The position numbers were made by a program, and so were the translations under genes. A stretch of 64,000 bases of DNA from Gentiana macrophylla (taxonomy: Eukaryota; Streptophyta; Magnoliopsida; Gentianales; Gentianaceae). Positions 24,260 to 36,571 of the stretch are shown piece by piece; the stretch's first letter is position 1, and each line of letters starts with the position of its first letter. The DNA lies in contig CM047817.1 in NCBI GenBank assembly GCA_026214975.1, forward strand, positions 57,842,246 through 57,906,245, read 5' to 3'. Below the pieces are notes generated by a model. It was not told where the DNA came from and made no database searches. It worked only from the letters and a program-made list of their open reading frames with translations.

Positions 24260-25814
24260 ATTTACAATCATGAAGAAGAAGGTGACGAGTGGGAGGAAGA
24301 CAAGATCGTTGCATCTGTCAACGGCATAGACGTGGTCATTACAGAAAAGGTAATTCAAAAATACCTCAAACTTTCAAATAACGGTCAAGCCAAAGTGTCC
24401 TTGGTACCGCAAAACCAGGATGATTTCTGGGTAACCACTGCCAAAATGGAAAACCTAGGGTCTAAGAAGGTCAATTGTCTAAGATCCGCTTTAAAGAAAC
24501 CATTCAGTGAGTTCAGTGCCCTAATTGGAAAGAGCATTGAAGGAAAGTTAGGAGCCAATAATGCCACGACATAGGCTAGAATGCGGCTGATGGGAATCAT
24601 CTACAACCGTCTAAAGTTCAACTAGGCAAAATACTTCTTCATAAGAATCAAAGAGCAAATCCAAGGTGAAGCAAATGCGGCCAAGAAGGGGATAGCAGAA
24701 GGAAAGAAGAAGAAAGGCCAATTTTGGGTGAAAAAGTCATATAGGATTCAGTTACATTTGATGCAGCAAAGGCAAAACTACCACAGATCCCTGACCAAAA
24801 CAGTGATGACTCAGAAGATGGTGTAGATGATCTTGATAATAGTGATCAGGATGATTGTGATGATCATGATGACAATGACGGTGATGATCCCCATGCTGAT
24901 GATGGTGATAAACACTGAGAAGAGGATACTCCTACAACAGATGCAATTGATGATAACAGTCTCCTAAGTTCGTTTCTACAACCACAAGGTCCAGCAAAGT
25001 CAATACCAGCTGAGGCAACCTCACCAACATTACAAACAATGCCAGCTAACAACCCTGAGCCCATTCCACAAACTTCTGTAGATACTACAATTCAGCCGAC
25101 AGTAGTATTAGACACAGGCTCAGCTGCTGCCACTCCAGTCCAGAAAATCCCCAGCACAGAGCAAGGGGAATAGCAACCCAAGCTACACCAGCATACACAT
25201 CCACCCAAATACTTGATGATTTGGAAGTCTATGCAGTTGTTACTCAACATCAAGACAGAGGACAGCAAACAGAACCAGAACCAGCTGACATCCGACACAA
25301 ACTCTCTCAGCTAGCCACTGGCATCTCCAATGAGACTTTTGAAAAAGCAGCAGATCTGCTGGCTGAAGAACTGGAGCAGCAAGCCATGAACGTCAGATCC
25401 ATGACTTCATCATTCAATGATAAAAGTTACTCCATTGAGCGAAAAATCCAAGCCATTGATGAGTATATTGATGCACAAAATATTGTTATGCAACGACAAG
25501 GAGATCTGATGAGACAAATCAATATCAATTTCACTAACAACCTTGCAGGTCTCAGACAACACATTTCTCAAGAAAATGATTCGATGACATTGGCATTCGG
25601 CACCAGATTCCGCAATGTCACTGAGAAACTGACTGATCATGACAACAGATTCACATCCATTGAGTCAAAATTAGACACTCTGATTGGCTCGGAATAAGCT
25701 ACAAATAGCATCTTACTCCAACACAGAGATGATGCTGCCAAAAAGGGGGAAACAATTAACAAGCAGCCTGAACCTGTAGGATCAACAGTATGACCCCTAA
25801 ATTTTACAGAAGAA
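24260..25814 (+). pseudogene. B extra 3' ORF, first part (env-like position)
   Basis: Coding-like sequence begins around 24260 (EWEEDKIVASVNGID, VITEKVIQKYLKL). It passes frameshifts at 24570-24900 through an acidic Asp-rich stretch. It then opens again at 25221-25697 with regular heptads (IRHKLSQLATGISNETFEKA, AIDEYIDAQNIVM), a probable coiled coil. The same frame continues with stops at 25695 and 25791 up to the F insertion point. SIRE-type Copia elements carry an env-like ORF with a coiled coil here. I see no convincing membrane segment, so env is only a positional label. Confidence 0.65.
25735..25752 (+). other. Internal polypurine-tract-like motif in B
   Basis: CCAAAAAGGGGGAAACAA resembles a plus-strand primer tract but lies well upstream of the 3' LTR and also reads in the extra ORF frame (AKKGE). 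Extra upstream tracts are known in SIRE-type elements. Confidence 0.5.
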
Positions 25815-27354
25815 TGTTAAGGGTGAAAATCTATGAATTATAAGGATATATTTTACGATGTTTCCCCTCTATATTGTGTAATTTGCATAATAATTGGTCT
25901 TTATATTGAAATATTGAGCAAATGATATTTTTATAGACTTAATCGCAATATTGATATGTTTATGTGATTTTATGGTTGAAATATAATTATTTGAATACTA
26001 TTACAGTTTGCGATGTTTTCCATGTGTTATAGGTATGTATATTGTGCTCAAATGATGATTTAAAGAAATTAAAAGTCGAGCTAAGTTGATTGAAGAAAGA
26101 GATAATGATGATTTGGAAGGAAGGAAAGAGATAAGTATGCAAGAATCCCATTCAAGGCAGCATGAACGTTCGTCCATGAAGCGTCCATACTGAACGAGCG
26201 TCCGGCAATTCGGACGTTCGTCCATGAAAGCGATTTTGATACAGAGAGTTTGAACGGAAGCTGGACGAGCGTCTGAGGGGAGTTCAAGAATGTCGGACGA
26301 GCGGCCATTATAGTGAACGCTCGTCCATCCGACCGACTTAGAGAAACCGACTTTGGAGGCTATAAATACCCGCCTGTTTTCACACATTGGAGATACCAAT
26401 TGACAATCTTCGAACCCTAAACCCTAGGGGCGGCTATAGGCTGCGTTTTTACTCAGTTTTTACCAGTTTTTATGTTCTTCAATTCCTAGATAAAATTAGT
26501 TTAATTTATGCAATTTACTTCAACAATTCGAGCTATTCAAGGATGCTAAGAGGCTAGGCTTCAATCAAACGAGCATCGTGAAGCCATCCAACTTTCATTA
26601 ATTTTGATTCTTCGGTTATATTGTAAGTTTTTAATCAAGTTGTTTCCTTTATCATGTCTTATGTTGATTAATTGCATTTATATCGAAAGATGTGCATGTA
26701 TGATGTTTTATATTTGATGAAAGTCTTTATAAACATTAGATCACCATGATTTAGGAATAGATCTTTGATCTATGTCAAACGAAAGTTGATAGGTTGAATA
26801 TCTAGGTTAAAACGTTAAAGTTTACATCTTTGTTTATGTTATGACGCGTTAATTTCCGTAAATCGAAAGATAGAAATTAATAGGCGAATCATCTACGAAA
26901 GTAGGATTCATACTTTTGATAAGATGAATCACAACTTGATAGAAACTGCAATATAATCGGGATGAGATATTAGTGTTTGTTGGATAGGTGGATCAATACT
27001 CGTTTGTCCGTTTTAAATTTGATTTAACCCTTGAAACTTGAACTGTTTAGTTAGTCTATTCCCTATTGCACCTTTAGATTAATTTGTTCGCAACCAAACC
27101 TTCCTAGCTTTGGATTTTCGTCCTCTGTCTAGTTTATTTTCAGCATATATGTGTAGTTCAGTTTTGTTTTACTCGCTGTTTAGTTTAGTTTTTCGTGACA
27201 TAGTTTAGTTAGACAAAAACTAGGAACCACAATCGTCTAGTTCCCCGTAGGATCGACCCGGCATTAACCACTAGTACTACGATCCTTATACTTGGGGTTA
27301 ACCGGATTATAAATTTATTACTTGTTTGTTTTGCATAGATAAAATCCGTAGACA
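25815..27354 (+). repeat. F 5' LTR (1540 bp)
   Basis: Starts TGTTAAGGGTGAAAATC and ends CCGTAGACA. Six GGACGnnCGTCC-like sites at 26164-26326 lie just upstream of the TATA box TATAAATA (26361-26368). This order suggests that the sites are promoter elements. Confidence 0.96.
26164..26368 (+). promoter_or_regulatory. F LTR promoter: motif cluster plus TATA box
   Basis: Sites at 26164 (GAACGTTCGTCC), 26192 (GAACGAGCGTCC), 26212 (GGACGTTCGTCC), 26263 (GGACGAGCGTCT), 26295 (GGACGAGCGGCC) and 26315 (GAACGCTCGTCC), followed 35 bp later by TATAAATA at 26361. Regulatory function is inferred from position. The 3' LTR repeats the arrangement, with its TATA box at 40955. Confidence 0.65.
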
Positions 27355-27360
27355 AGTTTT

Positions 27361-27378
27361 TGGCGCCGTTGCCGGGGA
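27361..27378 (+). other. F primer-binding site, tRNA-Asp type
   Basis: TGGCGCCGTTGCCGGGGA matches the complement of the 3' end of plant tRNA-Asp, the primer used by Athila-lineage elements. It lies six bases after the LTR. Confidence 0.9.
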
Positions 27379-28020
27379 ACCGGACGGTTGCTTAGTTTTT
27401 GTTCTAGTTTTTATTTTGTTTTCAATTCCTGTTTTTAGGCTAGATCTTTTCAGTTTCTGTTTGTGATTAATAGTTTAGTTGTTTTTTTTTGTTCAATTGT
27501 CTGTTGTTTTAATTGTGTTTTTGTTAGTAGTTAATATAAAATCTTTGCTCCTAATTTGTACTCTGTTTTCTGTTTACCACGCTCTGTTTTTCTAATCGTT
27601 TACGCTTGATTGACGCGGCGTCCGTTTTACCGAGCGCCCGTCCAGATTCTTGCTTCGATCGGACGGCGTTTAGTTTCTCGGGCGCCCGTCCGCTGAAAAT
27701 CTTCAATCTCGAATCAAATTCGACTGCAGACGGCGTTCATACTTCTGGATGCCCGTCCAAAGGAATTTCTGAAAAACGACGGCGTTCATATTTTGAACGC
27801 CCGTCCATCCTGGAAATCGGTCGACGCTCGTCCATAATTTTGGACGTTAAATCCGCCTCTTTCCTCTATCATCTTCTTCTTTTCTTCTTTTCTTTTCTCT
27901 AGGTTTTGATCTTAGATTAGATTATAAGTCTTTAGTTTAAGTTGTTAGTTTCGTAGTTTATAGTTCTCTTTCTCTCCTTCTTTCTTTCTTGCTCAACAAC
28001 TTGATCTTGGATCTCGGTGT
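27379..28020 (+). other. F leader with second motif cluster
   Basis: T-rich leader. At 27612-27848 there are about nine motif sites, including GACGCGGCGTCC (27612), GGGCGCCCGTCC (about 27680) and GAACGCCCGTCC (27795). Half-sites GACGGCGTT and GCCCGTCC partly alternate. Long frames across this cluster are by-products of its GC-rich repeats and not genes. Confidence 0.7.
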
Positions 28021-29739
28021 ATGCAAACTCGTAGTCAGAAGGGACCACTAATCTACTCTCCTGACCCCGAGCGGACCATAGTCCGACCCAATAGGCGGAG
28101 ACTTCGTTTTGACGAAGGAAACGCTCTTGATCAAGAATTTGTGCAAAATCTTGCAGAAGAAATCAAAGAAATAGTAATAATGGCAAATGAAGATAGACGG
28201 ACGTTGGCCGATTATGCCATGCCCGGTACAGTCACCATCAACCCGGCTATCGTTATGCCGGCCATTACTGCTCCAACTTTCGAGCTAAAGCCAGGACTTA
28301 TTCAGATGATGCAGCATGCATCAATTTTTCACGGCTATCAATCAGAGAACCCCCATACTCACCTACACACATTTCTACATATATGCGGTACTACCCGTAT
28401 CCAAGGTGTAAGTGAGGACGCAATCAAGCTCAAACTTTTCCCATTTTCCTTGCGAGGGGAAGCACTAGAGTGGTATCACTCTCTCCCTTCGGAATCCATT
28501 ACGACCTGGGCCGGACTTGAAAAAGAATTTTTGAGTCAATAATTCCCTCCATCAAAGACGGCCCAGTGTTTGAACGAAATCTTCACATTCCATCAGCAGG
28601 AAAATGAATCTTTCTTTGATTGCTGGAAAAGGTTCAAGTCTCTCCTCTGAAAATGTCCCCACCACGGCTTGCCGATGCAAAGGCAAGTCAATACATTCTT
28701 TAGCGGATTGACCAAGCTCACTAAGGGCATGGTCAATAGTTCATCAGGTGGGGCGTTTTTGAAGAAGACTCCAGACGAAGGATGGGCATTGTTTGAGGAC
28801 ATTGCCAAATATAACTATGCCCCATCCTATCAAGCTATTCAGGCACCTCCTCCTCCTCCCAAGGTCGAGGAAGTGACTATGCAGAATCTGATTGCCATGT
28901 TGCAAAAGCAAATGGCTAATTCTCAGCTGACAACATCCCAAACTGTTCCTAATCCGAGTAATCAGACTCTTTCGTTTCCACAGAACTCTCAGGTTCTGTA
29001 TTGCGAAAATTGTTGTCAGACTGGCCACATGTCTGGCCAGTGTCAATTTCAACCCCCTTCTGCTCATCAAGTCAACGCTGTTCATAATAATGGACAGTAT
29101 AATCCAATCACATGCCAAGTGTGTGATGATCCGGGCACACCGCTTGCTCGTTTACCCCATGATTGGACAAAATGCGTATGAATGCTTTTTCGGCCGCCTA
29201 ATCCGAGGTTCAATAACCAATTCTCTGGCCAGAATAATGCTCAAAATCAGGGCTTCGGCCAGAATCCGAGCTTTAATCAAAGTCCAAACTTCAACAGAAA
29301 TCCTGGATTCAATCAGAACCAAAACTCGAATTTTTCCAATTCCACACCAAGGTACAATCAGAATTGGCCTTCTAATTCCAATTCTAATTATCAAAGTCGG
29401 CCTAGCCAGCCATACCCTTCAAATTTCCCAAACTCTCAAGGCACTTCAAGTTCAACTGATCTTAAAGCCGAATGGAACTCATTTAGAGAGGAGCAAAACA
29501 AGAATATTCAGCTCCTAATGAGTACGAATAAAAATCTTGAGAGACAGATAGGGCAGCTGGCTGAGCAGTTAGCATCAAGACCCCAAGGGCACTTGCCCAG
29601 CTTTACTGAGAAAAATCCTAAGGGTGGTCATGTTGCTCAGGCTGACTTAAGCAGCGGCCAGTGTACTGACCTCATGCCATCAATACAATATGGTAAAGAG
29701 GAGGCCAAGACAATGAGTTTAAGCGCGTACACGCCTTAG
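28021..29739 (+). pseudogene. F gag, broken
   Basis: Starts at ATG 28021 (MQTRSQKGPLIYSPDPE). A capsid region follows, with FELKPGLIQMMQ, HLHTFLHICGT and GEALEWYHSLPSESITTW, typical Athila/Retrotrans_gag blocks. Stops are at 28540 (TAA) and 28648 (TGA). A knuckle-like CENCCQTGHMSGQC is near 29005. A Gln/Asn/Phe-rich low-complexity tract (GFGQNPSFNQSPNFNRN) covers 29200-29400, and a likely helical segment with NLERQIGQLAEQLAS lies near 29530. A TGA at about 29179 splits the two halves. In an intact element this is the particle-forming protein. Confidence 0.88.
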
Positions 29740-30362
29740 TGGTCCCCTGGTTTCAGGGAAACACTAGCCCCTCCTGCCACTGATAAGGCAGGAGGGGAAG
29801 TTGAGCACCCATCATCCCCTTGGCTGCAAGCAAGTAATCAGGTGGCTGATCCCCTGATAGGTGGAAAGGTTGGAAATCCTCAAGTGGCTGATCCTTTGAG
29901 GACTGAAAAAGGAAAAGAAAGTCAGGTGGCTGATCCCCTGACTACGAAAACTTCTGAAAAGTCTGTTCGGTGGAAAGATCTGGAAGACAAGGCCGTTAGC
30001 GCATCTTCAAAGAAGGTTTTCTCTGAGAATGATCTTAAGAAGCTTCCATTTCCACCCAGAAAGAGCAACATCCCATTGAGCGAAGATAAGAAGTATGAAA
30101 AGGTGCTTAATTTGTTGAAAAACACTCAGGTTAATCTTCCATTGTCAGAAGTTTTGGTTGAGATGCCTAAGTATACCAAGTTCATTAAGGATGTTGTATC
30201 TTCCAAAAGAAATTATCGAAAATGGATCAAGCGGTTGGTAAAGACTGCGCGATGGTCAATTATCAAGACTTACCAACCAAGAGGGGCGACCCAGGCAAAT
30301 TTGTGCTCACACTGCAGATGGGAGGCCTAGTCTTCCCAAATTCCTTATGTGACCTGGGTGCA
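29740..30362 (+). pseudogene. F gag-protease junction and start of protease, cut by G
   Basis: Between 29842 and 30120 a direct repeat reads (S/P)QVADPL three times, a lineage-specific linker. Then come KKLPFPPRKSNIPLSEDKKY and LPLSEVLVEMPKYTKFIKDV, a hallmark block just before the Athila protease. After a frameshift near 30225, GDPGKFVLTLQMGG and the protease motif CDLGA are read. The element is broken at 30362 by G, inside the active-site region. The protease resumes at 31971. Confidence 0.85.
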
Positions 30363-31965
30363 TGTTCGGTAAAAACTAGTTTTATAATTTATAAACCGAA
30401 ACACCCCAAGTATAAGGATCGTAGTAAAGGATGTTATCGGGTCGTCCTAAGGGAGTGGAATGTTTATCGGATTCAAAGAACAATTATTCTATCGATTATG
30501 TCACAATTATAAACTAAACTAAAGCTAAGGCTGAAACTAACTAAAACCTAAACCTAAGAATTAACACTAAAACAAGAATAAAAACAAACACAAAATAAGA
30601 AAACAGAAAGCCAGACGAGCGTTCACTTTGGTGAACGAGCGTCTGAAAACGGAATCTAACGGACGGGCGTCTGCTATTGCGGACGAGCGTCCAACTACGA
30701 ACTGAAACAGAAACGTGCAGAAAACTTGCAGAAAACCAGGGTTTATCAAACTAGAACTTAACTAAACTTAATCTAAACGATTTAATTCAAACAATGAGGA
30801 AAACACAAAGAAGGCGACTAGATTCCACCTATCAACCAACAATCCCAACTAGATGGTGATTAAAAAGACATAGTTTTTAGTAGTGATTTATTCACGAATT
30901 CAATTAAATATCTTCAATCAAATTCTAGGGTTTCGTTTATCTTTTCAAATAAACTAAACATGCAATCAAAACGAAATCACGAGATTGTTTCCAAACTCTT
31001 ACTCAACTAATCATGCATAATCTCTTAAAACACAATTAGATGCATTACTTTGAATAAACGAGAACTTAAATAAACATACTTTCATAAATTTATTCAAGCA
31101 TAAATTAAACATAAATCGTTTCATCAAATCTTAATTCAATAAAACTTAAGCAATACAAAACAGATCCAAAGTAATGAAAAACTATGAAATAAACTCACTA
31201 AACATAAGCATCGAACTCTCTAGTTGGTTTGTGTTGTTGATAGGCTTCCTCTGTCGACTCACTGCAGGATGTTTAGCCAACAATCATGATGAACACGATT
31301 GTTGAAGGGGAGATTTGCATCTCTGTGTAAAAACGGCTCCTTAGGGTTCTAGGGCGCAGCTATGTGTATATGAGTAAATAGTGTGTAAAAGATTAGGGTT
31401 CTAGGGCTTCATAATGCGGTGCTTTTATAGAGTTTTAAGTCGGCTGGAAGTAAGTCGGCTATGGACGCTCGTCTGGTCTCGTGGACGCCCGTCCAGTGGA
31501 TCTTGACTTTGCTCTAGACGTCCGTCCATGCCGCGTCCAAACTCTCTGAATGTAAAATACGATGCTGGACGCTCGTTCACTTTATCAAACGCCCGTCTAG
31601 AATGGACGGGATTCGGACGCTCGTCCAAGGTGCTGAGGGTCGGATTTCTTCATCTTTATCCAATTTCTTTGAGCCAATTCCAACTCTATCTTGAATAATT
31701 CGACTTGAGCTTTATTTATCCACTTATAGCATTCGAAAATCAACACCTACATGATAAATAAACAATGCAAAAATGTAATAAAATCCAAATAATAATAATT
31801 CCATTAAATCAACACTTAAAATCATCAATTTTGCATACAACCCTCTTAAAATCATCTTTATTAAATAATTACACTTAAACCCTTAATTCTCATGTAAATT
31901 ACGCAAATGTGGGGAAAATAATAATGAAATACACCCTTAATAATCATATAAATATGGCCTTAACA
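30363..31965 (-). mobile_element. Element G: Athila-family solo LTR, minus strand (1603 bp)
   Basis: On the minus strand it starts TGTTAAGG like the F LTR, and its plus-strand left end shares CCAAGTATAAGGATCGTAGTA with the reverse complement of the F LTR end. TSD GTGCA is at 30358-30362 and 31966-31970. No internal domain, primer site or second LTR is present, so it is a solo LTR left by unequal recombination, from a subfamily diverged from F. Motif clusters lie at 31463-31626 and 30613-30692. Confidence 0.88.
31421..31626 (-). promoter_or_regulatory. G LTR promoter: motif cluster plus TATA box
   Basis: On the minus strand the cluster (for example GGACGAGCGTCC at 31615-31626 and GGACGGGCGTCC at 31483-31494) lies upstream of a TATA-like CTATAAAAGC at 31421-31430. 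This is the same order as in the F LTR, although the surrounding sequence is well diverged. Confidence 0.6.
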
Positions 31966-31970
31966 GTGCA

Positions 31971-33260
31971 TCCATCAGCTTGATGCCATTGTCTGTTTGC
32001 AAGCAGCTGGGTTTACAAAGTCTTCTAGAACCCACTACCAAGAACTTACAGTTCGCTGATAGATCTTCCAAAAAAGCTTCAGGGATCCTAAAGGACGTAT
32101 TAGTTCAAATAGATAGGTTTACCTTTCCAGTTGACTGGTACGTCTTAGATATAGAGAAAAGTGAAAATGTCCCTTTGATTCTTGGAAGACCTTTTCTATC
32201 TACAGCTAGAGCCCTCATCGATTGTGATGGTGGGCATGTGACCATTCGAGTTGGTGACCAGGAGGTGAGCTATAGTGTTTCAAAATCTATCAATATACCT
32301 TCTGGATCTCCAACCGGCTTTTCCGTTGAGGAGACTTCTGATGATTTCGATGACTTTATGGTTAAGCAAGTCATGGCTGTAGAATCTGAATATGAGCGAC
32401 TGATTGATAATCTGAATAATCATGGTGTGGTCAGTCTGGACCAGTTAGCAGCTGATTTTGAGGTTGAGCTAAGAGAAGAAGCTTTGGCAGTAGGGCCACT
32501 AAGTAAGCTCAACGATGTTGAGTTGAAGAGTGGAGATCTTAAATCAAGTCTAGAGGAACCTCCTGTAGATTTGGTTCTGAAGCCGTTGCCTAAACATCTG
32601 AAGTATGTGTTTCTAAGAGAAGGTGACAAGCTTCCGTTGATCATCTCTGCCAAGCTGTCTCGAATAGAAGAGCTTAAACTGTTAAACGTCTTGCGTAAAA
32701 ATGAGAAAGCCTTTGGATGGCAGGTGGGAGATATCCGAGGGATATCTCCCGACATCTGTATGCACAAGATCAAGACTGAGGAGGGTGCAAAACGAGTTAG
32801 ACAGCCCCAAAGGAGGCTTAACCCTCACATGCAAGAAGTAGTCAAGAAGGAGATCATTAAACTTCTAGATATGGGTATCATTTACGCCATTGCTGACAGT
32901 GAATGGGTTTCCCCGACTCAAGTAGTTCCCAAGAAAGGTGGAATTACTATTGAGAAGAATGAGAAGGGAGAGGAGATAGCATTGAGGCTCGTTACTGGAT
33001 ACAGAGTATGTATCGATTATCGAAAGCTCAATGAGGTCACACAGAAAGATCATTTCCCCCTTCCATTCATTAACCAGATGCTTGAGCGTCTCGCGGGGCA
33101 CGCATTCTCTCGCTTCTGGATGGATATTCGGGATACTTCCGAATACCCATTGATCCTGTTGACCAAGAGAGACCACTTTCACTTGCCCTTATGGGACATT
33201 CGCCTACAGCGGATGCCATTTAGTCTCTCAGATGCCCCACCACCTTTCAAAGGTGTATGA
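31971..33260 (+). pseudogene. F protease (rest) and N-terminal reverse transcriptase
   Basis: Resumes the protease directly after G with LMPLSVCKQLGL, then DVLVQIDRFTFPVDWYVLD and PLILGRPFLSTARALID, all typical of Athila. A connecting region of about 150 residues leads to RT: QRRLNPHMQEVVKKEIIKLL, VVPKKGGIT, GYRVCIDYRKLNEVT, DHFPLPFINQMLERLAGHAF. The open frame of about 430 codons is the longest intact stretch in the window. It ends at a TGA at 33258 after the region around QRMPFSLSDAPPPFKGV, a frameshift before the catalytic box. Confidence 0.93.
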
Positions 33261-33700
33261 TGGCAATCTTTGACGGGCTAGTTGAAAAGTGCATGGAGAT
33301 TTTATGGATGATTTCTCGGTCTTTGGTCAATCCTTCGATGATTGCCTCGATAATCTTGATAAGGTGTTATCTAGATGTGTGGAAAAGGACTTAGTGCTTA
33401 ATTGGGAAAAATGCCATTTCATGGTAGATGAAGGCATAGTCCTTGGTCACAAAGTGTCAGCCAAAGGTATAGAAGTAGATAGGGCCAAGGTTGAAGCTAT
33501 TGAGAAGATGAGTTATCCTAAGAATGTTCGGGAAGTCCGAGGTTTTCTCGGACATGTCGGCTTCTATAGGAGGTTCATCCAGGACTTTTCAAAGATTGCC
33601 AAGCCCCTGTCTACTTTACTCAAAGAAGACGTTGAGTTCGATTTTGATGATAACTGCAAGCAAGCGTTTGAGGAGCTCAAGAATCGGTTAATATCCGCTC
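33261..33700 (+). pseudogene. F reverse transcriptase, C-terminal part
   Basis: Catalytic box FMDDFSVFG at about 33300-33327, the form characteristic of the Athila group. It is followed by LDKVLSRCVEKDLVLNWEKC, then GIVLGHKVSAKGIEVDRAK and the connection block VREVRGFLGHVGFYRRFIQD. Open within the frame 33289-33852. Confidence 0.93.
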
Positions 33701-34100
33701 CAATTCTTATTTCACCTGACTGGAACTTACCCTTTGAGCTTATGTGTGACGTATCAAACTATGCAGTTGGTGCAGTCTTAGGGCAAAAGCTTACTGGAAA
33801 GTTCCAACCTATCTATTACGCCAGATCACACATCGAATCCTTCTCAAGTTAACTACACGACAAATCGAAAAGGAATTATTAGCCGTAGTCTTTGCTATGG
33901 ATAAGTTTCGTAGTTACTTGCTGGGTGCTCAAGTGATTGTGTGGACTGACCACGCTGCTTTGCGTTATCTCATGACCAAAAAGGAAGCTAAACCGCGCTT
34001 ATTGAGTTGGATACTGACCCTCCAAGAGTTTGACGTTCAAATTAAAGATAAAAGAGGCGTTGAGAACGCATCTTGGCGGATCATGTTTCTAGGATGTTAA
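33701..34100 (+). pseudogene. F RNase H, broken
   Basis: [14 protein letters not shown] (D near 33750), then a TAA at 33850. The next frame has [20 protein letters not shown] and [20 protein letters not shown]. The usual NxVADxLSR ending is altered ([11 protein letters not shown]), probably by a frameshift near 34070. Blocks are in the standard gypsy order. Confidence 0.88.
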
Positions 34101-35777
34101 GTGAGGAAAGGGTGATCCTGATGATATAGATCTTTACTTTCCTCTAAAAAACATCATGTTGATCGATGGCCGCTCTCCAGACGTCCCATGGTATTCTTCC
34201 ATCGTCAATTATCTTCATTCCCAATATCTTGACCCTGAAATGTCTTATCAAGAGAAGAAGAAGTTCTTCTCTGATATGAAATATTTCGTTTGGGATGAAC
34301 CTTATCTTTTAAAATCTGCAAAGATGGTTTGCTTAGGAGATCGTTCTCGAATCGAGCAACAAGAGATTATCGAGCAATGCCACAGTGGACCCACTGGAGG
34401 TCACTTTGGTCCTTGGAAAACGGTTGCTAAGATCTTCCAGTCCGGTTTCTATTGGCCTACGATCTTTAAGGATACATAAGCCTTCTGTAAAGCTTGCGAT
34501 AGGTGTCAAAGAACCGAACTCGACAAAAGTTTTGACATGCCTTTAAAACCCATCTTAGAGTCTGAAGTCTTTGATGTATGGGGCATCGATTTTATGGGAC
34601 CTTTCCCATCATCGTGTGGCAACAAATACATCTTAGTCTGCGTCGACTATGTTTCGAAATGGGTGGAGGCTCAAGCCACAACTCACAATGACCATAAAAC
34701 GGTCATGAAATTCCTAAAGAAAAATATCTTTGTGAGATTTGGATGTCCTCGAGCCTTGATCAGTGATGAAGGAACACATTTCTGCAACCGACCTCTAGAG
34801 AAAGTTCTTGAAAAGTATGGTGTTCGCCATAAGACCGGCACACCATACCATCCGATGACTAGCGGTCGAGGTTGAGCGAAGCAACCGAGCATCAAGCAAA
34901 TCTGGAAAAGATAGTGAACAGTCATAGAAATGACTGGAGTTTGAAATTGGATGATGCACTATGGGCGTATAGAACTGCCTATAAAACCCCTATGGGTACA
35001 TCTCCATATCAGATGGTTTACGGCAAGCCATGTCATCTGCCAGTTGAGTTAGAGCATAGGGCTTATTGGGCGACAAAGTTTCTTAACTTTGATTCCCAAA
35101 CTTGTGGAAAACATCGATCGCAAGGCAAATGCATGAGTTAGACAAGTTCCGACTCCAGGCTTCTGAGCGCCAGGGATAAGCAAGGATAAGATGAAACTCC
35201 TCCTTGACGCCAAAATTAAGAAACGAGAATTTCAAGTAGGGGAACAAGTTCTTCTTTATAATTCCAGATTACATTTGTTTTACTGAAAGTCGAGGACACG
35301 ATGGTCCGGCCCTTTACGATTCTCAAAATCATTCCCGGAGGCGTTCTAGAACTACTCGGTTATAAAGATCAGCCATTTCGAGTTAATGGTCAGAGGTGCA
35401 AACACTACATTGGTGAACCTACAGACAAGCCTTTGATTGTTAAATTTCTCGATATCCTTGGATGTGGTGTTAATGAAGTCGATGACTCTGACGAGATCTC
35501 ACCTAATCTGTTTTCTGAGGATAATGGTAGTGGTCTATCACAAGAAGTTCTAGCCGGTAGTTGGGATATGGAGGAATATGAAAGGGAGCAACAACTTAAA
35601 CGTCATCAGAGAAATCCACAAAGGAGAATATCAACCATGGGCAAGGTCCAACATATCTGGAAAACTGTCAAAGCTTTAATCCCATGCGTTAAGTGTCGTT
35701 TCTGCAGCCACAATCCTGATCAGAACTTAGACGAGGTCACGGCGGGCAGAAAAGTAAAATGGCCTGACCCAGGCTGA
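34101..35777 (+). pseudogene. F integrase, broken in the catalytic core
   Basis: The zinc domain is split by a TAA at 34477: CHSGPTGGHFGPWKTVAKIF before it and [12 protein letters not shown] after it. Core residues: D in [13 protein letters not shown] and D in [12 protein letters not shown]. Around the catalytic E (34860-34890) a frameshift and TGA scramble the sequence. [20 protein letters not shown] and [18 protein letters not shown] follow. Another break lies at 35139-35300. The C-terminal GPFTI-like block and a basic tail (MVRPFTILKIIPGGVLEL) end at 35775. No chromodomain is seen, as expected for Athila. Confidence 0.88.
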
Positions 35778-36555
35778 GCTTAAATGGCGTCGAGCTAACG
35801 ACATAAACCAAAAGCGCCACTAGGGGGCATCCTAGATATCCAATCTTGTTTTAGTTTTCCTTAGTTCTTTTCGTCTTCGTATGTTGTTTTATTTAGTTTT
35901 ACTAAGCTTTTATGTTTCTATCTGTCAGTAGTTGCTTTCTAGATATGGATCTTTACGGAGTTCGCCCTGAGGAGTTCCCACTCATTAGTCGGATCCCGCC
36001 GATCACAATGAGATGATGGACCGGGAGGCACTATAGTTCTTCATGTAGATTTTGACATTAGCACTTTCAGTTAAGACCATCACGTGCGTTATCATAGTTC
36101 CACCTTGTTCGGGAGGCAGCGATTTCACGATCGAAGAGTTGCGAGGAGGCCATAGGGCGTCCTTACACGATCCTCAATGATCCTATCTTGTGGTTTTGGC
36201 ACTAGTGCTGCGGGTTGAGCATTTCAGAGGTGTTGAGGTAGCTGGTGAAGATTGGTGTTTGCAGGATGAGTACGACTTTCCTCCGGCTATCGACATGCTT
36301 CGCGTCTCATTCGCTTAGTGGATTGGGGCGAGATCTACGCAGATTAGTGATTTAGTTAGTTTTGCTTTCGTCGAGCCCCGACGTAAAACGGAAGCGCTAG
36401 GTGGGAGGCAACCCACTGATTTATTTGTGTTTCTTTTATTTTCAAGGTCTTTTAACCCGTTGCGTTTCCGTATTGTACTTTTGAATTTGAGATTATCGAT
36501 AATAAAAGTTTCGCATTTAGTTGTTTTAAATGATAATTTTTAAAAAAGGACAATT
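35778..36555 (+). other. F spacer between pol and env-like region
   Basis: No ORF worth reporting. GCGCTAGGTGGGAGGCAACC at about 36391, upstream of the promoter-like module, resembles sequence often found in Athila spacers. It may contain splice or promoter signals for the downstream ORF, but none can be shown here. Confidence 0.5.
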
Positions 36556-36571
36556 TTGCATTTTTTCGATC

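Noticed and set aside
25221..25697. Possible captured host coiled-coil gene in B
   Set aside because: Its frame continues on both sides of the F insertion and it lies between RNase H and the 3' LTR, so it is part of the element's own extra ORF.
26001..26399. 132-codon minus-strand ORF in the F LTR, present again at 40595-40993
   Set aside because: It is duplicated only because the LTR is, lies antisense over the promoter and motif cluster, and resembles nothing.
27606..27902. 98-codon ORF in the F leader
   Set aside because: It runs through the motif cluster; its composition is set by the GACG/CGTCC repeats and it has no family resemblance.
29152..29394. Minus-strand Ile/Arg-rich ORF and plus-strand ORF at 29090-29518
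   Set aside because: Both are shadows of the Asn/Gln-rich gag tract in another frame.
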